From contig RFHZ01000613.1 of assembly GCA_003696125.1 (NCBI GenBank), positions 1 to 6,254 on the forward strand: a stretch of DNA of 6,254 nucleotides. Direction: 5' to 3'. This stretch comes from Nitrospinota bacterium. GTDB taxonomy: Bacteria; Tectomicrobia; Entotheonellia; J063. Each line of letters starts with the position of its first letter. The first letter of the stretch is position 1. The translations under genes and the position numbers were made by a program. Below, piece by piece: positions 1 through 6,205 of this stretch. Under the pieces are notes generated by a model. That model saw only the letters and a list, made by a program, of their open reading frames with translations, was not told where the DNA came from and searched no databases.

Positions 1-2
1 CC

Positions 3-365
3 TTTATCCCGGTGTGGCGGGATGGAAAATTCGATCACATGGCCTATACCTTCCTCGGGTATGGCTACGATCCGGATGACTGGCTCCTCACGCCGTTTCA
101 CTCCAAGTTTAATGGTAAGCGCTACTTTGGCTATGAGGACCCGGAATTCGACCGGATCCTGGATGCCGAGTCGTCCGAAGTGAACCCGGAGAAGCGGGTC
201 AAGCTGGCGCAAGAGGCGGCCAAGCATCTCGCCTGCCAGGCGTATGCCATTGCCGCTCCGGCCCGGCTCTATTTCCTGGGGATGAATCCTCGCCTGAAAA
301 ACTATGTCTACCATGACTCTTTCGACAATGGGCATCCGTTGATGATGGCCTGGATCGAGGAGTAA
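3..365 (+). CDS. ABC transporter substrate-binding protein, family 5 (C-terminal part, cut by window edge)
   Basis: This is the last 120 codons of a periplasmic solute-binding protein of the SBP_bac_5 (DppA/OppA/NikA) family, which captures peptides or similar solutes and hands them to the membrane permeases. The frame is open from base 3 and runs off the left edge, so the GTG at 12 is an internal codon and not a start. Visible family features are the G-Y-D-P-D-D-W motif, then Y-E-D-P-E-F-D-R-I-L-D-A, a helix N-P-E-K-R-V-K-L-A-Q-E, and the closing strand with L-K-N-Y-V-Y. These lie in the C-terminal part of the family fold. The stop is TAA at 363-365, with the next gene starting 3 bp later. 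The identity is supported by the two following permeases. The ligand cannot be told from this fragment. Confidence 0.9.
   Translation, partial: FIPVWRDGKFDHMAYTFLGYGYDPDDWLLTPFHSKFNGKRYFGYEDPEFDRILDAESSEVNPEKRVKLAQEAAKHLACQAYAIAAPARLYFLGMNPRLKNYVYHDSFDNGHPLMMAWIEE
357..362 (+). promoter_or_regulatory. Ribosome binding site setting the TTG start of the first permease gene
   Basis: GAGGAG lies inside the last two sense codons of the upstream gene, 6 nt before a TTG at 369. This fixes TTG as the start of the permease gene. The placement implies translational coupling with the binding-protein gene. Confidence 0.7.
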
Positions 366-368
366 CCG

Positions 369-1319
369 TTGCGGGACTACCTGATTAAACGTGCGCTGCT
401 GATCTTCCCCACGCTGCTGCTGGTCAGCATCATCATCTTCAGTCTCATCCGGTTTGTTCCCGGAGACATGGTCGATCTTCTGGCCGACCAGCGTGGGGGG
501 ACGTTCGGCATGGATGCGGAGAAGATCCGGGAACGACTCGGGCTGACCAAGCCGATCTATGTCCAGTACCTGCAGTGGATGCAGGGCATCTTCCACGGGA
601 ACTTTGGGGAATCGATGTGGAGTCGCCGCAGCGTGCTGGAAGAGATCAGTCACCGCTTCCCGGTCACCCTGGAACTGGCCGTCTTAACCGTTCTCCTCTC
701 CACCGTGTGGGGACTGCTGGTCGGTGTTGTCTCGGCGGTGCGGCAAGATTCGGCTCTCGACTATATCTTGCGGACCATTGCCATCGGTGGCCTCTCCATC
801 CCCTATTTCTGGTCGAGCATCCTGGTGCTGGTCTTTGCCTCCATCTACCTGAACTGGAGTCCTGATCCGATCTACTCCCCGCTCACCGAGGATCTCTGGG
901 CCAATCTGAAGCAGGTGATCGTCCCGGCCACGGTCTTTGCCTTTTACATCGGGGCCCCGGTGGCTCGTATGACCCGGGCCACCATGCTGGAGGTGTTGCG
1001 GGAGGACTATATCCGTACCGCCTGGGCCAAGGGGCTGGCGGAAAAGACGGTGGTCTACCGGCATGCCCTGAAAAACGCCTTCATCTCGGTCATGACCATC
1101 ATCGGACTGCAGGCAGCCTGGGCCGTTTCCGGGCTTGTATTGATCGAGACCATCTGGGGATTGCCCGGCATTGGGAAATACGTGGTCGAGGTGGTCATCG
1201 ACCGGGATTATCCGATGTTACAAGGACTGGTCGTGTTTATCGCTTTCTGTGTTGTACTCATCAACTTCCTGGTAGATTTGAGCTATGCGTGGCTTGACCC
1301 CAGAATCCGGTATCGGTAA
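369..1319 (+). CDS. dppB: ABC transporter permease, DppB/OppB type
   Basis: Inner-membrane permease, one half of the channel of a peptide-type ABC importer. It is 316 aa, normal for DppB. The start is TTG, preceded by GAGGAG at 6-nt spacing. The N-terminus follows the DppB pattern: a short basic stretch, a first membrane helix at about residues 9-29, then V-P-G-D. Further hydrophobic segments lie near 100-122, 138-160, 181-203, 241-261 and 285-305, giving six helices. The EAA loop that docks to the ATPase lies at about 213-236 (D-Y-I-R-T-A-x-A-K-G-L ending L-K-N-A). The C-terminus has the usual Y-A-x-L-D-P-R-I-R-Y. Its 3' end overlaps the next permease gene by 35 bp. DppB is used in the family sense; the Dpp, Opp, Gsi and Nik subgroups cannot be separated here. 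Confidence 0.93.
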   Translation: MRDYLIKRALLIFPTLLLVSIIIFSLIRFVPGDMVDLLADQRGGTFGMDAEKIRERLGLTKPIYVQYLQWMQGIFHGNFGESMWSRRSVLEEISHRFPVTLELAVLTVLLSTVWGLLVGVVSAVRQDSALDYILRTIAIGGLSIPYFWSSILVLVFASIYLNWSPDPIYSPLTEDLWANLKQVIVPATVFAFYIGAPVARMTRATMLEVLREDYIRTAWAKGLAEKTVVYRHALKNAFISVMTIIGLQAAWAVSGLVLIETIWGLPGIGKYVVEVVIDRDYPMLQGLVVFIAFCVVLINFLVDLSYAWLDPRIRYR

Positions 1320-2160
1320 GACCGCTTTTCTGCGTCGTCTCTTTACCGAAAAACCGCTCGGTGCCCTGGGAGCCGTGATCATCCTGGTCCTGGTCCTGGT
1401 CGCCCTCTTTGCCGACTACCTGGCCCCGTACGGCTTTAGCGAGCAAAACCTGAGCGAGGCGCTGGAGGGGTACAGCCGGAAGCACTTTTTGGGCACAGAT
1501 CAGCTCGGTCGCGACGTGTTCAGCCGGGTGTTGTACGGTGCCCGCATCTCCCTGACCGTCGGTTTTGCCTGCGTGGCTATCTCCATCACCGGTGCCGTCC
1601 TGCTCGGCCTCATCTCCGGCTATTTCGGGGGGAAAATCGATGCGGCCCTGCAACGGCTGGTCGACGCCTTTATGGCCATCCCTGACCTGGTCTTTGTCCT
1701 CACCTTCATGGCCGTTTTCGGACCAGGGATGCTCAACGTGATCCTGGCCCTCTCCCTGATCTCTCTCATCTGGAATTCACGGGTGGTGCGGGGGGAGGTC
1801 CTCTCCCTCAAGCAGAATCCCTATGTGGAAGCTGCCCGCGCCATGGGGGCCTCGACGTTCCGTATCATGTTCCTCCAGATCCTCCCCAATGCGGTGGCTC
1901 CGGTTATCATCCTGGGGACGACGCGTATCGGGGGATACATTTTGGGAGAAGCTTCCCTCTCCTTTTTAGGCTTTGGCATTCCTCCCCCCTTTCCCACCTG
2001 GGGGGGCATGCTCTCCGGGACCGGGATCACCTATATGTACCGGGCCCCCTGGCTGGCCATCTGGCCGGGGTTTGCCCTGGGGATAACCGTCTTTGCCTTT
2101 AACATGTTGGGTGATGCGATGCGTGATCTGCTCGATCCACGCCTGCGGGGCTCAAAATAA
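1285..2160 (+). CDS. dppC: ABC transporter permease, DppC/OppC type
   Basis: The second inner-membrane permease, forming the heterodimeric channel with the DppB-type protein. It is 291 aa, typical for DppC. The first helix is at about residues 27-45. It is followed by the DppC/OppC hallmark H-x-L-G-T-D-x-L-G-R-D-V-F-S-R at about 67-81, the segment S-G-Y-F-G-G-K-I-D at 111-119, and the EAA loop at about 180-203 (Y-V-E-A-A-R-A-M-G-A to L-P-N-A). The pattern E-A-x-L-S-F-L-G-F-G starts at 222. The C-terminus ends N-M-L-G-D-A-M-R-D-L-L-D-P-R-L. The ATG at 1285 lies 35 bp inside the preceding gene and has only a weak Shine-Dalgarno, consistent with translational coupling. No ATPase gene follows; the next gene, 41 bp on, is unrelated. 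Confidence 0.93.
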   Translation: MRGLTPESGIGKTAFLRRLFTEKPLGALGAVIILVLVLVALFADYLAPYGFSEQNLSEALEGYSRKHFLGTDQLGRDVFSRVLYGARISLTVGFACVAISITGAVLLGLISGYFGGKIDAALQRLVDAFMAIPDLVFVLTFMAVFGPGMLNVILALSLISLIWNSRVVRGEVLSLKQNPYVEAARAMGASTFRIMFLQILPNAVAPVIILGTTRIGGYILGEASLSFLGFGIPPPFPTWGGMLSGTGITYMYRAPWLAIWPGFALGITVFAFNMLGDAMRDLLDPRLRGSK

Positions 2161-2201
2161 CCGAGAAGACGCCTTTGGTAAGGGAGTGAGAGGAGTGACA
2201 G

Positions 2202-2594
2202 ATGATGAGGGTACTCTTCCCAGGTGTTGCGTGGTGCCTCATAATCACGATGTGTCTCGTGGGCCTGATACCCAGGGTGGAAGCAGGGTTTGTCCCTTCC
2301 CAGATCCTCCCCTCCCCTCCTGTCGATCGCCTGCAGGACCTGGAGACGATTCGGCAGGTGCTGGAGATGAAGATGGTGCGAGAACGCCTGAAGCAACTCG
2401 GTTTTACTCCAGAAGAGATCCAGGCACGTCTTCAGCAGCTAAACGATCAACAGCTTCATCAGCTCGCCCGTCATCTGGACGAATTGAAGGTGGGAGGGGG
2501 AGGACTGGAAGTCGCCATCCTGATCCTGCTCATCGTCACCCTGGTCCTCCTCATCCTGCTTTTGACCGGTCGTCGGGTCATCGTGACCAAATGA
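2202..2594 (+). CDS. PA2779-family small envelope protein
   Basis: A 130-aa protein resembling the uncharacterised Pseudomonas PA2779 family (DUF6627 in Pfam, from memory). A signal peptide spans about residues 1-28 (hydrophobic core 8-23, likely cleavage after V-E-A). It is followed by a charged helical region at 43-96 with L-G-F-T-P-E-E-I-Q-A-R-L, where P-E-E-I-Q-A-R-L is the part most like the family. Then come four consecutive glycines (98-101), a membrane helix at about 103-122 and a short basic tail with R-R. The expected topology is periplasmic with a C-terminal anchor. Start: AGGAG at 2191-2195 precedes ATG-ATG at 2202/2205 by 6 or 9 nt, so either ATG could be used. It lies 41 bp after the permease gene and overlaps the peptidase gene by 4 bp (ATGA). 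The function is unknown. Confidence 0.82.
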   Translation: MMRVLFPGVAWCLIITMCLVGLIPRVEAGFVPSQILPSPPVDRLQDLETIRQVLEMKMVRERLKQLGFTPEEIQARLQQLNDQQLHQLARHLDELKVGGGGLEVAILILLIVTLVLLILLLTGRRVIVTK

Positions 2595-3157
2595 AGGGGC
2601 TGGCTGTAGAGATGAGCTATCGGGTGTCAGGCGGACTTCTCTTCCTGTTCTTGCTGGCTGCATGCGCCTCTCCCCGGGTGGAAATGGTGCCGTACCCCGC
2701 AGCCCACCTGATCCGGGATGTTCCCTTCTTCCCCCAAGAGACGGATCAGTGTGGTCCGGCAGCCCTGGCCGGGGTTCTCCAATACTGGGGCCTTCAGATC
2801 TCCCCGCAGGAGATCGCCTCAGCCATCTACAGTCCCTCTGCCCGGGGAACCCTGACCCTCGACATGGCCCTCTATGCCCGGCGGCAAGGACTCCAGGTGC
2901 GCCAATACCAGGGGAGTCTCTCTGACCTGACCCGCCGTATCGACCAGGGATACCCGCTGATCGTCCTGGTCGATAACGGCTTCTGGCTCTATCCCCGCTA
3001 TCACTTCCTGGTCGTGGTCGGGTACACAAAAGACGGGTTCATTGTCAACTCGGGCCAGGAGCGGTTACGGTGGCTCTCCCGGGAGCGTTTCTACCGGTCG
3101 TGGAAGAGAGCGGATCTCTGGACCCTGCTCATTACACCGAAGCAAAATGATGTCTAG
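2591..3157 (+). CDS. C39-like cysteine peptidase lipoprotein (PA2778 type)
   Basis: A 188-aa predicted lipoprotein with a papain-like C39 peptidase domain. The signal sequence ends in the lipobox L-A-A-C with lipidated Cys25. Ala-Ser follows, so there is no inner-membrane retention Asp. The peptidase domain runs from about 41 to 182. It has an N-terminal Gln49 (probable oxyanion-hole residue), nucleophile Cys54 in D-Q-C-G-P-A-A, general base His138 in R-Y-H-F-L-V-V-V-G-Y, and Asn153 as a possible third residue. Known C39 domains cleave after double glycine, usually as part of exporters, but this one has no ABC exporter part and should face the periplasm. The start at 2591 overlaps the previous stop as ATGA. 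ATG at 2612 is an alternative and gives a more compact 18-residue lipoprotein signal. PA2778 relatives, as I recall, carry C-terminal TPRs in the same chain; here they are in the next gene. Confidence 0.85.
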   Translation: MKGLAVEMSYRVSGGLLFLFLLAACASPRVEMVPYPAAHLIRDVPFFPQETDQCGPAALAGVLQYWGLQISPQEIASAIYSPSARGTLTLDMALYARRQGLQVRQYQGSLSDLTRRIDQGYPLIVLVDNGFWLYPRYHFLVVVGYTKDGFIVNSGQERLRWLSRERFYRSWKRADLWTLLITPKQNDV

Positions 3158-3632
3158 GTATCGTCGCTACCTGTATCTCGGTCTCCTCTGTCTTTTGGGA
3201 GGATGTACATTGCCTCGCCTCGTTGTGTTGCAGGATACCCTGACCCCAGAAGAGCATCTGAACCTGGGGGTTGCTTACGAGGAGCAGGGGGAGTTTGCCG
3301 CAGCGATACAGGAATACAAGCTGGCGGCCAAGGAGCTTCCCCGGGCCTATCTCTACCTGGGCAATGTCGCCTTCCGGCAGCAGGAGTGGAGTCAGGCCGA
3401 ACGCTATTACCAAAAGGCGATCGACCAGGACCCAGACCTGGCCGAGGCGTACAACAATCTCGCCTGGCTCTACTATACCCGGGGAGAGAAGCTGGAGGAG
3501 GCCGAACACCTGGCCCGCAAAGCCCTGCTCCTCGACCCGGGGAAGGCGGAGATCTATACCGATACGCTGGAGAAGATCCAGGCCCTCTCTTCGGCTGGGG
3601 AGAAAAGGAGAAGGGGGATGGGTACACGTTGA
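3147..3632 (+). CDS. TPR lipoprotein, partner of the C39-like peptidase
   Basis: A 161-aa protein with a basic N-region, a hydrophobic core and the lipobox L-G-G-C (Cys20), followed by Thr-Leu, so it is a predicted outer-membrane lipoprotein. About three tetratricopeptide repeats follow. The first is at 33-65 (L-N-L-G-V-A-Y...F-A-A-A-I-x-E-Y), the second at 66-97 (A-Y-L-Y-L-G-N-V-A...A-I-D-Q-D-P), and the third at 98-131 (A-Y-N-N-L-A-W-L-Y-Y...A-L-L-L-D-P). TPRs act as protein-binding scaffolds. The C-terminal tail is short and basic (K-R-R-R). The ATG at 3147 overlaps the peptidase gene by 11 bp; ATG at 3150 is equally possible. The tight overlap and the PA2778 precedent of peptidase plus TPR in one chain suggest the two proteins work together. 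The stop codon is overlapped by the -35 element of the next promoter. Confidence 0.85.
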   Translation: MMSRYRRYLYLGLLCLLGGCTLPRLVVLQDTLTPEEHLNLGVAYEEQGEFAAAIQEYKLAAKELPRAYLYLGNVAFRQQEWSQAERYYQKAIDQDPDLAEAYNNLAWLYYTRGEKLEEAEHLARKALLLDPGKAEIYTDTLEKIQALSSAGEKRRRGMGTR

Positions 3633-3657
3633 TTTTGTATACAGCCTTCGTTACAAT
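3629..3657 (+). promoter_or_regulatory. Predicted sigma70-type promoter for hflX
   Basis: TTGATT (3629-3634), a 17-bp spacer, and TACAAT (3652-3657). The -35 matches the consensus at 4 of 6 positions and the -10 at 5 of 6. Transcription would begin near 3664 and give a leader of about 107 nt. The -35 box overlaps the TGA stop of the TPR gene. This is a prediction from sequence only. Confidence 0.6.
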
Positions 3658-3685
3658 TAAGGTACAGGACAGCAGGCACAGAGGC

Positions 3686-3699
3686 ACCAGACGTCTGGT
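3686..3699. repeat. Perfect 14-bp palindrome ACCAGACGTCTGGT
   Basis: Two exact 7-bp arms with no spacer, in the predicted hflX leader. Its last three bases (GGT, 3697-3699) are also the first three of the next, longer palindrome, so the two hairpins could not both form fully. It could be an operator for a dimeric protein or the edge of a repeat unit. Confidence 0.7.
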
Positions 3700-3726
3700 A
3701 GGGGTGCAGCGCGCTGCGCCCCTACC
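3697..3726. repeat. 30-bp near-perfect palindrome, REP-like intergenic repeat
   Basis: The outer arms are GGTAGGGG and CCCCTACC, around a core GCAGCG/CGCTGC centred between 3711 and 3712. The only mismatch is T3705 opposite G3718, which would be a G-U wobble in RNA. The GTAGGGG...CCCCTAC form resembles dispersed palindromic repeats seen between genes in several bacterial groups. No run of T follows, so it does not look like an intrinsic terminator, although it would fold strongly in the hflX leader. Confidence 0.75.
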
Positions 3727-3731
3727 TCATC

Positions 3732-3752
3732 ACTCATTACTCGTTACTCATC
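3732..3752 (+). repeat. Tandem heptamer, three copies of ACTCRTY
   Basis: ACTCATT (3732-3738), ACTCGTT (3739-3745) and ACTCATC (3746-3752), directly after the 30-bp palindrome and before the hflX Shine-Dalgarno. The last base of the copies varies between T and C. It may be part of the same dispersed element as the palindrome. Confidence 0.6.
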
Positions 3753-3756
3753 AGAG

Positions 3757-3763
3757 AGGAGGG
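3757..3763 (+). promoter_or_regulatory. Strong Shine-Dalgarno for the non-canonical hflX start
   Basis: AGGAGGG, close to a full match to the anti-Shine-Dalgarno. From AGGAGG there are 8 nt to the ATT at 3771, an ideal distance. An in-frame TAG at 3765-3767 shuts off any earlier start. No ATG exists between 3633 and 3770. This site decides the start of hflX. Confidence 0.75.
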
Positions 3764-3770
3764 ATAGGTT

Positions 3771-5501
3771 ATTAAAAAAGTTCACGGCAACATCTCCGGT
3801 TTAAAAGCCAGTCAACTGAAGAGTCTTGAACGTATTTATCGCCGCAAGATTCCTCCTACCCAGGTTATTACCGCAGAGCTTGCCCGTTATCTTACCACCC
3901 TTTCTGCTGAATTAAAGAAACAGATCGGCATCCTGGTCGATAGAAAAGGGAACATCGATTACGTCCTGCTGGGGGATGCCAAGGGGATCTTCATCCCGGA
4001 ACTCGAGCGCTTCCGGGTGGGACAGAGCCGGCTGCGTGGGCTTCGTTGTGTCCACACTCATCTGCGCCATGAAGCGCTCACGCGAGATGATCTGGTCGAT
4101 CTGGCCCTCCTCCGCCTGGATCTAATGGTTGCCCTGGAAGTCGAGGAGAACGGGCTTCCTGGGCTTGTGCATGCCGCCCATCTCCTGCCAGACAATGCTG
4201 AGGGGAAAAACTGGGAACTCCTTCCTCCGGTGCATCTGAGTCAATGGCACCTCGATTTCCATCACCTGATCCAGTCGCTGGAAGAAGAATTTGCCCGGGT
4301 GCAGGGGGCACGGACGGTTGGTGACCGGCGTGATCGCGCCATCCTGGTCAGTGTAACGACCGGAGGGAAGTTCCTCGCCGAGGATTCCATGGCCGAGCTC
4401 CGCGAACTGGCGGTCGGAAACGGGGTGCTGGTGCTGGATACGATCATCCAGCGGCGTCCCTCCATCGATCCCCGCTTTGTCCTCGGTCGAGGGAAACTGA
4501 GTGAGATCGTGATTCGCAGCCTGCAGCTCGGTGCCGACATGCTCATCTTCGATCAGGAACTCACCCCGGCCCAGGTCCGCTCCATTTCCAACGTGACCGA
4601 GTTGAAGATCATCGATCGCACCCAGCTCATCCTGGATATCTTTGCCCAGCGTGCCCATAGCCGGGAAGGAAAGCTCCAGGTCGAACTGGCCCAGCTCAAA
4701 TACCTGCTGCCCCGCCTGGTCAAACAAGACAAGGCCATGTCGCGTCTCGCCGGAGGGATCGGTGGGCGCGGACCGGGAGAGACCAAGCTGGAGATCGATC
4801 GACGACGCGTCCGTGACCGCATCCACCAGCTTGAAAGAGCGATCAAAGATATCAGCCGGGCCCGGCAGCAGCGTCGAGCCAGGCGCCTGCGCAAAGGGAT
4901 GCCCATCATCTCCATCATCGGGTACACCAATGCCGGGAAATCGACTCTTCTCAATACCCTGACCCACAGTCAGGTGCTGGCCGAAGACCGGCCCTTTGCC
5001 ACCCTGGATCCGACCAGCCGGCGCTTGCGCTTCCCGCAGGACAGAGAGGTCATTATCACCGATACGGTCGGATTTATCCGCGACCTGCCGCGCGACCTGA
5101 TCGCCGCCTTCCGGGCGACCCTGGAAGAGCTCCAGTACGCCGATCTCCTGCTCCAGGTGGTGGATATCAGCAGCCCGTACTATGAAGAGCACATCCTGAG
5201 TGTGGAGAAGATCTTACAGGAGTTGCATCTGGAACAGACCCCTCGCCTCCTCGTTTTCAACAAGATAGACAAGGTAGATCCGGGTACAGTGGAAAACCTC
5301 TGCCGCCTCTATGGGGCGATCGCCATCTCGGCGGTAGATGCCAGCACGCTCCCTCCCCTGGTGAAGAGAATAGAGCAGCTCCTGTGGGAGCGCTTCCCGG
5401 CGGGGCCTTCGGATGGGCAACAAAGACCGGAGAACTCAGTCTGTACCCCGGGTCACAAAAGGCCGGTAGCCTTCGCGAGCGAGGCGATCACTGATCTCTA
5501 G
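3771..5501 (+). CDS. hflX: Ribosome-associated GTPase HflX, probable AUU start
   Basis: HflX binds the 50S subunit and splits or rescues stalled 70S ribosomes; it acts in the cytosol. From ATT at 3771 the protein is 576 aa, longer than the roughly 430 aa of E. coli HflX because of an extension of about 185 residues (conserved-looking [19 protein letters not shown]). The core starts near 188. The middle-domain signature [12 protein letters not shown] is at 328-339, followed by a coiled coil. The GTPase motifs are G1 G-Y-T-N-A-G-K-S-T (384-392), G2 around A-T-L-D-P-T (410-415), G3 D-T-V-G-F (431-435), G4 N-K-I-D (497-500) and G5 S-A-V-D (520-523). All are intact. The first ATG/GTG/TTG in frame is GTG at 4017, codon 83, which would cut through the extension and lacks a good ribosome site. 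The last 21 codons overlap convergent rlpA. Confidence 0.92.
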   Translation: MKKVHGNISGLKASQLKSLERIYRRKIPPTQVITAELARYLTTLSAELKKQIGILVDRKGNIDYVLLGDAKGIFIPELERFRVGQSRLRGLRCVHTHLRHEALTRDDLVDLALLRLDLMVALEVEENGLPGLVHAAHLLPDNAEGKNWELLPPVHLSQWHLDFHHLIQSLEEEFARVQGARTVGDRRDRAILVSVTTGGKFLAEDSMAELRELAVGNGVLVLDTIIQRRPSIDPRFVLGRGKLSEIVIRSLQLGADMLIFDQELTPAQVRSISNVTELKIIDRTQLILDIFAQRAHSREGKLQVELAQLKYLLPRLVKQDKAMSRLAGGIGGRGPGETKLEIDRRRVRDRIHQLERAIKDISRARQQRRARRLRKGMPIISIIGYTNAGKSTLLNTLTHSQVLAEDRPFATLDPTSRRLRFPQDREVIITDTVGFIRDLPRDLIAAFRATLEELQYADLLLQVVDISSPYYEEHILSVEKILQELHLEQTPRLLVFNKIDKVDPGTVENLCRLYGAIAISAVDASTLPPLVKRIEQLLWERFPAGPSDGQQRPENSVCTPGHKRPVAFASEAITDL

Positions 5502-6092
5502 AGCCTGTTCACGGTCAGCAAAAGGGCCGATCCGTACCCGGTAGAGCCGTCGCCAGGGGAGACCGCTGCGGACAACATAGACGGCGCGGTAACGGGGAGC
5601 AAGCATCTTCTGCAGGTGTTCGGCATTCTCTTTCTGGCGAAAGGCACCTACCTGGACGCTATAAGGCCCGGAGTCTTCCCTGGGGGAGGGGGCAGAGGGG
5701 AGGTCACCGTCTCCGGAGAGCACCTCCAGCCGTACCTGCTCCACGCCGGTGGCTAACAGGTCGATCTTCTTGGCAGCGGCATAGGAGAGATCGATGATGC
5801 GGCCGCGCACAAAGGGACCCCGGTCGTTGATACGCACGACGACGTCGCGATGGTTCCGCAGGTTGGTCACCCTGACCCGGGTACCAAAAGGGAGGGTGCG
5901 ATGGGCTGCGGTCAGGGCATACTGGTTATAGATCTCTCCACTGGCCGTGGGTTGACCATGGTCTTCGTCTCCGTACCAGGAAGCCAGACCGTACTGGACA
6001 CGGTACGGTTTTTGCGAGCCGCAGGAAACGAGGAACAAACAGCAGAGGAGAAGGAACCAGCGATAACCGGTTGTGGTGATGCCTCTTTCCAT
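5436..6092 (-). CDS. rlpA: RlpA septal lipoprotein, lytic transglycosylase with SPOR domain
   Basis: A 218-aa outer-membrane lipoprotein that, in Pseudomonas, cleaves denuded (peptide-free) peptidoglycan strands at the division septum. The signal sequence ends in lipobox L-V-S-C (Cys24). The double-psi beta-barrel domain spans about 34-126, with [20 protein letters not shown] and N-D-R-G-P-F. By spacing and motif, Glu53, His64 and Asp90 correspond to the residues reported as important in P. aeruginosa RlpA (E120, H131, D157, from memory). A short Pro/Ser linker (127-141) leads to a C-terminal SPOR domain at 142-215 (Y-S-V-Q-V-G-A-F and R-V-R-I-G-P-F), which targets the septum. Start: the minus-strand ATG at 6092-6090 has GAGG 8 nt upstream. 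The protein is shorter than many RlpAs because its linker is short. Its 3' end overlaps hflX by 66 bp. Confidence 0.93.
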   Translation of the reverse strand: MERGITTTGYRWFLLLCCLFLVSCGSQKPYRVQYGLASWYGDEDHGQPTASGEIYNQYALTAAHRTLPFGTRVRVTNLRNHRDVVVRINDRGPFVRGRIIDLSYAAAKKIDLLATGVEQVRLEVLSGDGDLPSAPSPREDSGPYSVQVGAFRQKENAEHLQKMLAPRYRAVYVVRSGLPWRRLYRVRIGPFADREQALEISDRLAREGYRPFVTRGTD

Positions 6093-6176
6093 CGCTTCTT
6101 CCTCTCGAAAGAGCGTTAAGCACCTGTCGCTTCACCACCGCGTATCCGAAGCCAGGAAGGGGGAATCCCTAGCAAC

Positions 6177-6205
6177 AATATAACGAGAAAGGATTGGGAA
6201 ATCAA
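6177..6205 (-). promoter_or_regulatory. Predicted sigma70-type promoter for rlpA
   Basis: Reading the minus strand: TTGATT (6205-6200), a 17-bp spacer, and TATATT (6182-6177). The -10 matches at 5 of 6 positions and the -35 at 4 of 6. Transcription would begin near 6170, leaving a leader of about 77 nt before the rlpA start. The flanking 6206-6240 is A+T-rich, as is common upstream of promoters. I see no gene between 6093 and the right edge. Confidence 0.55.

Noticed and set aside
12-14. GTG as the start of the binding-protein fragment
   Set aside because: The frame is open to the left edge and the translation is the C-terminal part of a much larger family, so this is an internal valine.
2093-2590. 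Upstream extension of the peptidase frame into the permease and PA2779 genes
   Set aside because: It lies out of frame across two real genes with low-complexity Pro/Arg/Gly-rich translation. The lipoprotein signal begins only at 2591 or 2612.
3697-3726. Intrinsic terminator after the TPR gene
   Set aside because: The stem is strong but is followed by CTCATCACTC rather than a T-run, and it lies downstream of the predicted hflX promoter.
3719-3763. Pairing of the palindrome's CCCCUACCUC arm with the hflX Shine-Dalgarno as a riboswitch-like control
   Set aside because: Base by base the pairing has several mismatches and is weaker than the arm's own palindrome partner.
4017-4019. GTG as the hflX start
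   Set aside because: It would remove 82 in-frame codons that fit the extension of long HflX proteins, and it has no good Shine-Dalgarno before it.
4122-5192. Long 356-codon open frame antisense to hflX
   Set aside because: It is opposite an intact GTPase with all motifs. Its product shows no domain, signal or family likeness; such frames are common opposite G+C-rich genes.
5470-5486. Imperfect GC hairpin near the hflX/rlpA junction as a bidirectional terminator
   Set aside because: It has a bulged short stem, no flanking T-runs, and lies inside both coding regions.
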